In this document: positions 59,665 to 64,000 of the stretch, one piece after another
How positions within the stretch are numbered: position 1 is the stretch's first letter
Layout: each line of letters opens with the position of its first letter
DNA from: Amoebophrya sp. A120
Lineage: Eukaryota; Sar; Dinophyceae; Syndiniales; Amoebophryaceae
Direction of reading: 5' to 3'
Assembly (NCBI GenBank): GCA_905178155.1
Contig: CAJINV010000018.1
Coordinates: 476,609-540,608 of the forward strand
Length of the DNA: 64,000 nt
The notes under the pieces: generated by a model
Seen by the model: the letters and a program-made list of their open reading frames with translations, nothing else
Databases searched by the model: none
Told to the model about the DNA's origin: nothing
Made by a program: the position numbers and the translations under genes

Positions 59665-62600
59665 TTACCCTGATAAAACTGCGCCCCGGCCACCGGTTTT
59701 CACTTCGCTAATCGAAAAGCGATCCGACTGTGCCTTTAGAAACGTATAAATTGCAAAAGTATCTTCGACGTAGTGCCAAAAATTGGAATTGCATATACAA
59801 ATGTTTTCGAATAAAGCAAATAGCGCTGACTTTTCAGGCAAGTAACCTTTAGATTTTTTGTCATGCAGTACTGCAAGTGGTACCAGTTCTAGTACATTCA
59901 TTAGGACGACATACAAGTACTTTTGCAGAAGTGGATAAAACGTGAGCAGCAGCGCTTCCAATTCGAGCTTTTTTGGATGTTGCATCTTTTCCGCAAATTC
60001 CGGCACGAGGTCCGCGAGTTCCGCGACTGTCACCGTTCGCTTGCGCGCCTGATCCATCCGGTTCTGGAACAAAAGGGGCCAGTTCAGGTTCTGGGAGGTT
60101 GTCTGCTTCGATGTTGACATCAAGCCGTTTTTACTTGCAGTTCCACCAGTTGAGGCAGATATAGCTGCAGTTTTCGTTGTAGTTGTCCCATTTGTGTTAT
60201 TGTTCGTCTTTTTCCCGTCTCTCGACCGTGGGAGTTGAGCAATTCCGGCACTGTCCGCGGGCTTGTAGGCCAAGATTGGCTTCGTTCCATAACCGTTCTC
60301 TCTCGCGCTCTGCAGAATGACGAGATCTGCTGCACGGGGCCTTTTCATCTCTTCTTCACCGCCTTGGTTGTGGGGGGCGGTGGAGACGGGGTTTTTCATG
60401 TCTCGCTCGCCAGTCCTCGTCCCGGAAAGAAGGGTCTTGGTCTCAGCCATTTCTTCGCCCTTCTGGGTTCTTTCAGCTGCGTGCTGGCTCGCTCGTGTAC
60501 TAACACTTGCTGGTGCAGCCCCCGGAAGGTCTTTACCACCTTGCACGCTGGTGCCTCCGATCGTTGTAATTTCACCATCATTTTCGCGTTGAACAACCAG
60601 TTCCGTTCTTTCTACGAAGGCTGGGTCGTGGCCTTCTACATTTGGTATTCTGTTCGAAGGGTTGAATAAAGCTGGACTCCCAACCTTATTTTTCGTGGCG
60701 TTCAGTTCTTTTTCTTTGTCTTTCGCGGCATGTTGTATCTCGATAGGCGCAAGGTCAGCCGCAGCGACCCTCGGCACCGCGCTGAGATCCCAGCCGGGCG
60801 ACGTTTTGTTCAAGGCAACCACGACTTCGCGCCCACCTTGGCTGTTGGCGGAAGTGGTTCCTTTCTTCTTCGCGCCCGCAATGGAAGTTGCTGGCGTTTT
60901 TACAACACTGGCCCCACCCAATGCGGGAAACGCTTCGAAGTCATCTCGGTCAGGCATGGACGCTCGCATGGGTCTCTTGTGGATGTCGCCGACCACCGTA
61001 CGGACTTCGAATGGTGATCCACGGCCGGGATGATCCATTTTCGACGGCCCGATGGAAGCAGTACTAGATGCGCCACCTTCGAAAAGTTCGCCGCTTTTGA
61101 AGAAAATATCCTCGCGCATAGTATCAGAGAAAGCACCTTCTACTTCGCGCGTATTCGCTGCAACGGTGTTGTGGATCTTCGACGCTGAAGTAGCACCAGC
61201 TGCGTTTTTCATATTATTTCCACCTGTCAACACACTCTTTGTCTTTTCCAGCAGCTGTGTCTCCATGGCTTTCAGCGAGGCGGCAAGGACGTAGTCCTCA
61301 TTTTGAATCGCGACCCTCTTGCGCTCTTGGATCCCCTCAAGTTCGCTGGCGTGGACTTCCTTACTTTTAGTGTTCAGAAAGACCAACAGGTCGTGGACGT
61401 CGTGGTCGTCTTCCTCCTCGTCCTTGGGTGACGTCGATGCAACCGGAGGACTTGTAGTAGTTCTAGGGTTCTTGTTCGCTTGTTCAGCTTCCTTCTTCGC
61501 GTCCTCGCCAGGTGGTTCTATAATTTGTGCCCGTCTACTTTTTATACTTGCCTCGTCTGCGAGGGGATCCTGGACTACAGCTCCAGGAGTAGATGGTGAT
61601 AGCGAGACGAATTCGTACTCCACCCCGGCTCCGCGCCAGAAACTTGTCAGCGCATTCGAAATTTTTTTCGAAAGGAGAAACGGTGCATGAAGATAAAGAT
61701 CCTCAGACTCATCTGTACTAGTTTTCGCGTTTACAGCTTTCCCAGTGAAAAACTCTTCGGGGAGCGCGGACCTGGTATGATGGAAAAAAATCGAGATTTC
61801 GGATCGCAGTCTCGCATTGATTTCCGACAGAAGGAGGGCGCCGTCGTGTTCTTTTCGCTTTGCTAATCTTGAAGTGGAGACTTTAACATTTTCAGCAATA
61901 GAAGGAGCGGTGCCACCCGCCGATGTTTTGGCTATTGATGAAATTCCAACATCTTCTTGTTCCATTATCTTCAACTCCGTAGGCTTAGAAGCTCTGTTCA
62001 TCCCACTTCTGCTCCTCTTCTGTCTCTCTTCTAGCAGCAGCTCCACCACCTTTCGCTGCAGGTAGTAGAACGGCTGAGCCTCCTCGAGCAATTCTTCTTG
62101 CCAAAAAACCGGCCGCGCTGGTCGTGGTGGTGGAGTCGTTACGGCGATATCACCTTGCTGTAGTTGCGGTCGTCCCGCGTCTCGGCCTTGTTGGAGAAAG
62201 AACACGATGCTCCCACCCTGAAATAGCACGGGGGTAGTCTGTTCCTTCTGGTGACCACGCTCGCGCTTTGCAGACGCGGCTCGTTGTTCCTCGGGCAACA
62301 TCCCCGTTTCGTTGAGCATCTCGGAGGACCGAGCCGTGAAATCCTGCACAAGTTCCAGCTTGTCCACCAGGAACTTCTTTAGCTGCGCTGGCAGCGGGGC
62401 AACCACTTCGAAACGTTTCTGATCCAGCTCAAACCGTTATGAGGGTGCACAAATCCTACTTCTAGTGGTCCTCCCCTCATTTGTATATCCAAAATTATAC
62501 CGATAATCGGAATCAACATCGACATCTTGCCTTTAAGCACTGTTTGCATGACAAATAATTTTGGAATCTACTCAAACAGTCAACTACAATCTGCGTAGAG

Positions 62601-63818
62601 ATTTGTAATGCGGAAAAGCCCCTTGGCTTTGATTTGTCATGCGGAAACGCCCCTTGGCGTTGGCCTCGTCTGCTGTTGCTTGTTTTGTGCTGCTGCTCAT
62701 GCTCTTCAAATTATGCGGGGGATGGAACATCAACGGGACGAGTTGCGCACACTCATAAGCCAAGGAGGTAGGAATGGAGAAACAACCTCGGACAAAAATG
62801 GCGACTGAGATAGTAGCTTTCATCACCACGACCCCCACCTTTTAGAGATACTCCCTCGTTCTTTGCTGCGGCAGGAGGAGGATCACGAGTTAATCTAGTT
62901 CCAGCTGCGGCGGGCCAAGCGGTCGTTGTAGAAGGAGCTGCAGATGAATTACTACTAGAAGAACCTTTATTTTTCCACGAACTTGGGCCGTCCTCTGATG
63001 TTATCTTCTTCCATCGGTATTTGTCGTCGCACACCAGTGGATGCCCAATGTGCTGTATCAAATGCAAAAGTGTCTGGGTCTGGAAGAATGGAAGATTTGT
63101 CATGCAGGTAGTTTTCCATGACCCATGAGGTCAGTAATGCGTGGTCTAGCATCACAGATTTTGAGAGGGCTTCCTGATGCCTGTTCCGCATGAGAAATGC
63201 CCTCTCGCCGTGGCAAAAACTGGACTCCTCTTGCTGGTCATGAATTACAGATTTTTTTCGAATCCGAAGACAGCATCACAAGTCACAACCTTCCAGACCC
63301 AGACATGTTTCCATTTGGTATGCTGCAGGTGCACCCGAATCTGGTGCGTGCGCCCGCTGTGATATGACAATGCACAACTCCCCCTCCCCCTCATTTGTCA
63401 TGCAAAATACCCAATTCACCCATTGCCTCTTGGCACTGCTTGCATGACAAGTTCGGGTAGCCCAAATCGCACTACACTCCACTACAAATTTATCATGCAA
63501 AACCGGCACTCTTGCTGATGCTTGTGCTGCTGCCGTTCATGCTATACAAATGAGGGGGAGGGGGAGTTGTGCACTGTCGTATGTGAATGCTGCATGCGAG
63601 AAGAGAGAAATATCGACGAGAAGCAGGTGTAGATGACGATGTTGCCGAAGCGTGATGAAAACTAACCTCCTCGTCCTGCTCCGGAGTTGATGTAGTAGAT
63701 CCCGGCTTATTTTTAACACCAGGCGCACGACCCGTTATTTCAGCATCTTCTTCCTTCCCTACTTCACCACTTAGTTTCTCTCGAAACCAGCCGACGAGTA
63801 CGAAATCCGTGCGCGCGG
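59665..63818 (-). CDS. RluA-family pseudouridine synthase with long C-terminal extension (5' end outside window)
   Basis: Converts uridine to pseudouridine in RNA; target unknown. Exons within the window: 63818-63582, 63362-63321, 63055-62758, 62437-59938 and 59744-59665, with introners between. Removing each element plus 5 nt gives the RluA motif HSGRTHQIRVHLQ, then HIGHPLVCDDKYRW, then PRLFLHSYLLGFELDQKRFE and VAPLPAQLKKFL in frame, the normal order of the C-terminal half of the catalytic domain. The catalytic Asp motif (R-L-D) would lie upstream, beyond the edge. After the domain come about 800 residues of mostly disordered sequence, with a UVR-like helical hairpin (RKRVAIQNEDYVLAASLKAM) in the middle and a Leu-rich helical end (LELEALLLTFYPLLQK). 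A Ser/Asn/Ala/Pro-rich insert also separates GHPLVCDDKYRW from PRLFLH. Confidence 0.85.
59745..59937 (-). mobile_element. Introner B9
   Basis: Family B with diverged ends (TATAAATTGCAAAAGTATC ... GTACTTTTGCAGAAGTGGATA), exact TSD AAACG. Confidence 0.85.
62438..62757 (-). mobile_element. Introner E6
   Basis: Family E ends (TATGAGTGTGCGCAACTCG-like), longer than other E copies (320 bp). TSD has decayed (ACCGT/AGCCA on the plus strand) but removal plus 5 nt restores LLG|FELDQ. Confidence 0.85.
63056..63320 (-). mobile_element. Introner A15
   Basis: Family A, exact TSD TGCTG. Splits VHLQ|HIGHP of the pseudouridine synthase. Confidence 0.95.
63363..63581 (-). mobile_element. Introner E7
   Basis: Family E, exact TSD TGTGA. 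Splits CSIH|SGRTHQ. Confidence 0.95.
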
Positions 63819-64000
63819 TATCAAAATGAAAAAAGCCCCCGCCCCATATCAAATGGGAAATCTGTGACGCAGGATTTGCGTACACAAATGCGCGCTGTCT
63901 TGCAATACGGCATCGCAGCCAGATCCGCAGCCTAGGGAAGGGCGTTGCGGGTCTAGTTGCTTAGCATTGCAAACGGCTGCCCTTTAGGCCCAACAGCATG
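63819..64000 (-). mobile_element. Introner F4, cut by the window edge
   Basis: Left family F TIR (TATCAAAATGAAAAAAGCCC, then CCCCATATC) is present; the other end lies outside. It is the next intron of the pseudouridine synthase gene. Confidence 0.85.

Overview
The window looks like nuclear DNA of a dinoflagellate-type alveolate, most probably a syndinian parasite such as Amoebophrya. Three things point there. Every recognisable multi-hundred-codon gene lies on the minus strand, a one-way gene layout typical of dinoflagellates. Genes are cut by many introner-like introns: short MITE-like elements with terminal inverted repeats (TIRs) and 5-bp target-site duplications (TSDs). Most splice junctions cannot be GT-AG. 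The organism call is inference; no dinoflagellate spliced-leader sequence was recognised.

Layout. 1-1978: GC-rich and repeated non-coding DNA with an introner remnant and a scrap of the next gene. 1979-5092: a secreted protein built from a tandemly duplicated domain. 6030-9400: a 3.4-kb satellite made of hairpin units, with a second hairpin satellite inside it. 11632-12612: a predicted secreted protein. 13397-13829: a very small gene split by an introner. 14213-15932: a low-complexity protein of unknown function. 17734-46532: one 28.8-kb gene for cytoplasmic dynein-1 heavy chain, reconstructed here as 54 exons. Of its 53 introns, 49 are introners from 12 TIR families and 4 are ordinary GT-AG introns. 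One ordinary intron (22104-23078) carries a Pol III-like structured RNA candidate, and one introner (25987-27272) carries a nested 972-bp transposon-like element. 47820-50147: a probable membrane protein with introners. 50230-53300: repeated non-coding DNA. 53323-55806: an 827-codon intronless protein with an RS-rich stretch. 55960-58560: hairpins and a 55-bp sequence present three times. 59665 to the right edge: an RluA-family pseudouridine synthase with a long C-terminal extension, its N-terminus outside the window.

The most interesting system is the introner population. Sixty full-length or near full-length copies can be delimited. Their ends read TAT...ATA, most have an exact or 4/5 matching 5-bp TSD, and removing the element plus one TSD copy restores the reading frame at nearly every junction checked in dynein, the pseudouridine synthase and other genes. 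TIR families share no obvious end sequence, yet nearly all carry the same short internal box, GCATNACAAAT or its reverse complement, in several copies. This suggests a common origin or a common function in mobility or splicing.

Limits: all calls come from reading the sequence by eye. Exon edges inside each 5-nt TSD are ambiguous, expression was not observed, and five of the smaller or low-complexity proteins could not be assigned a function.
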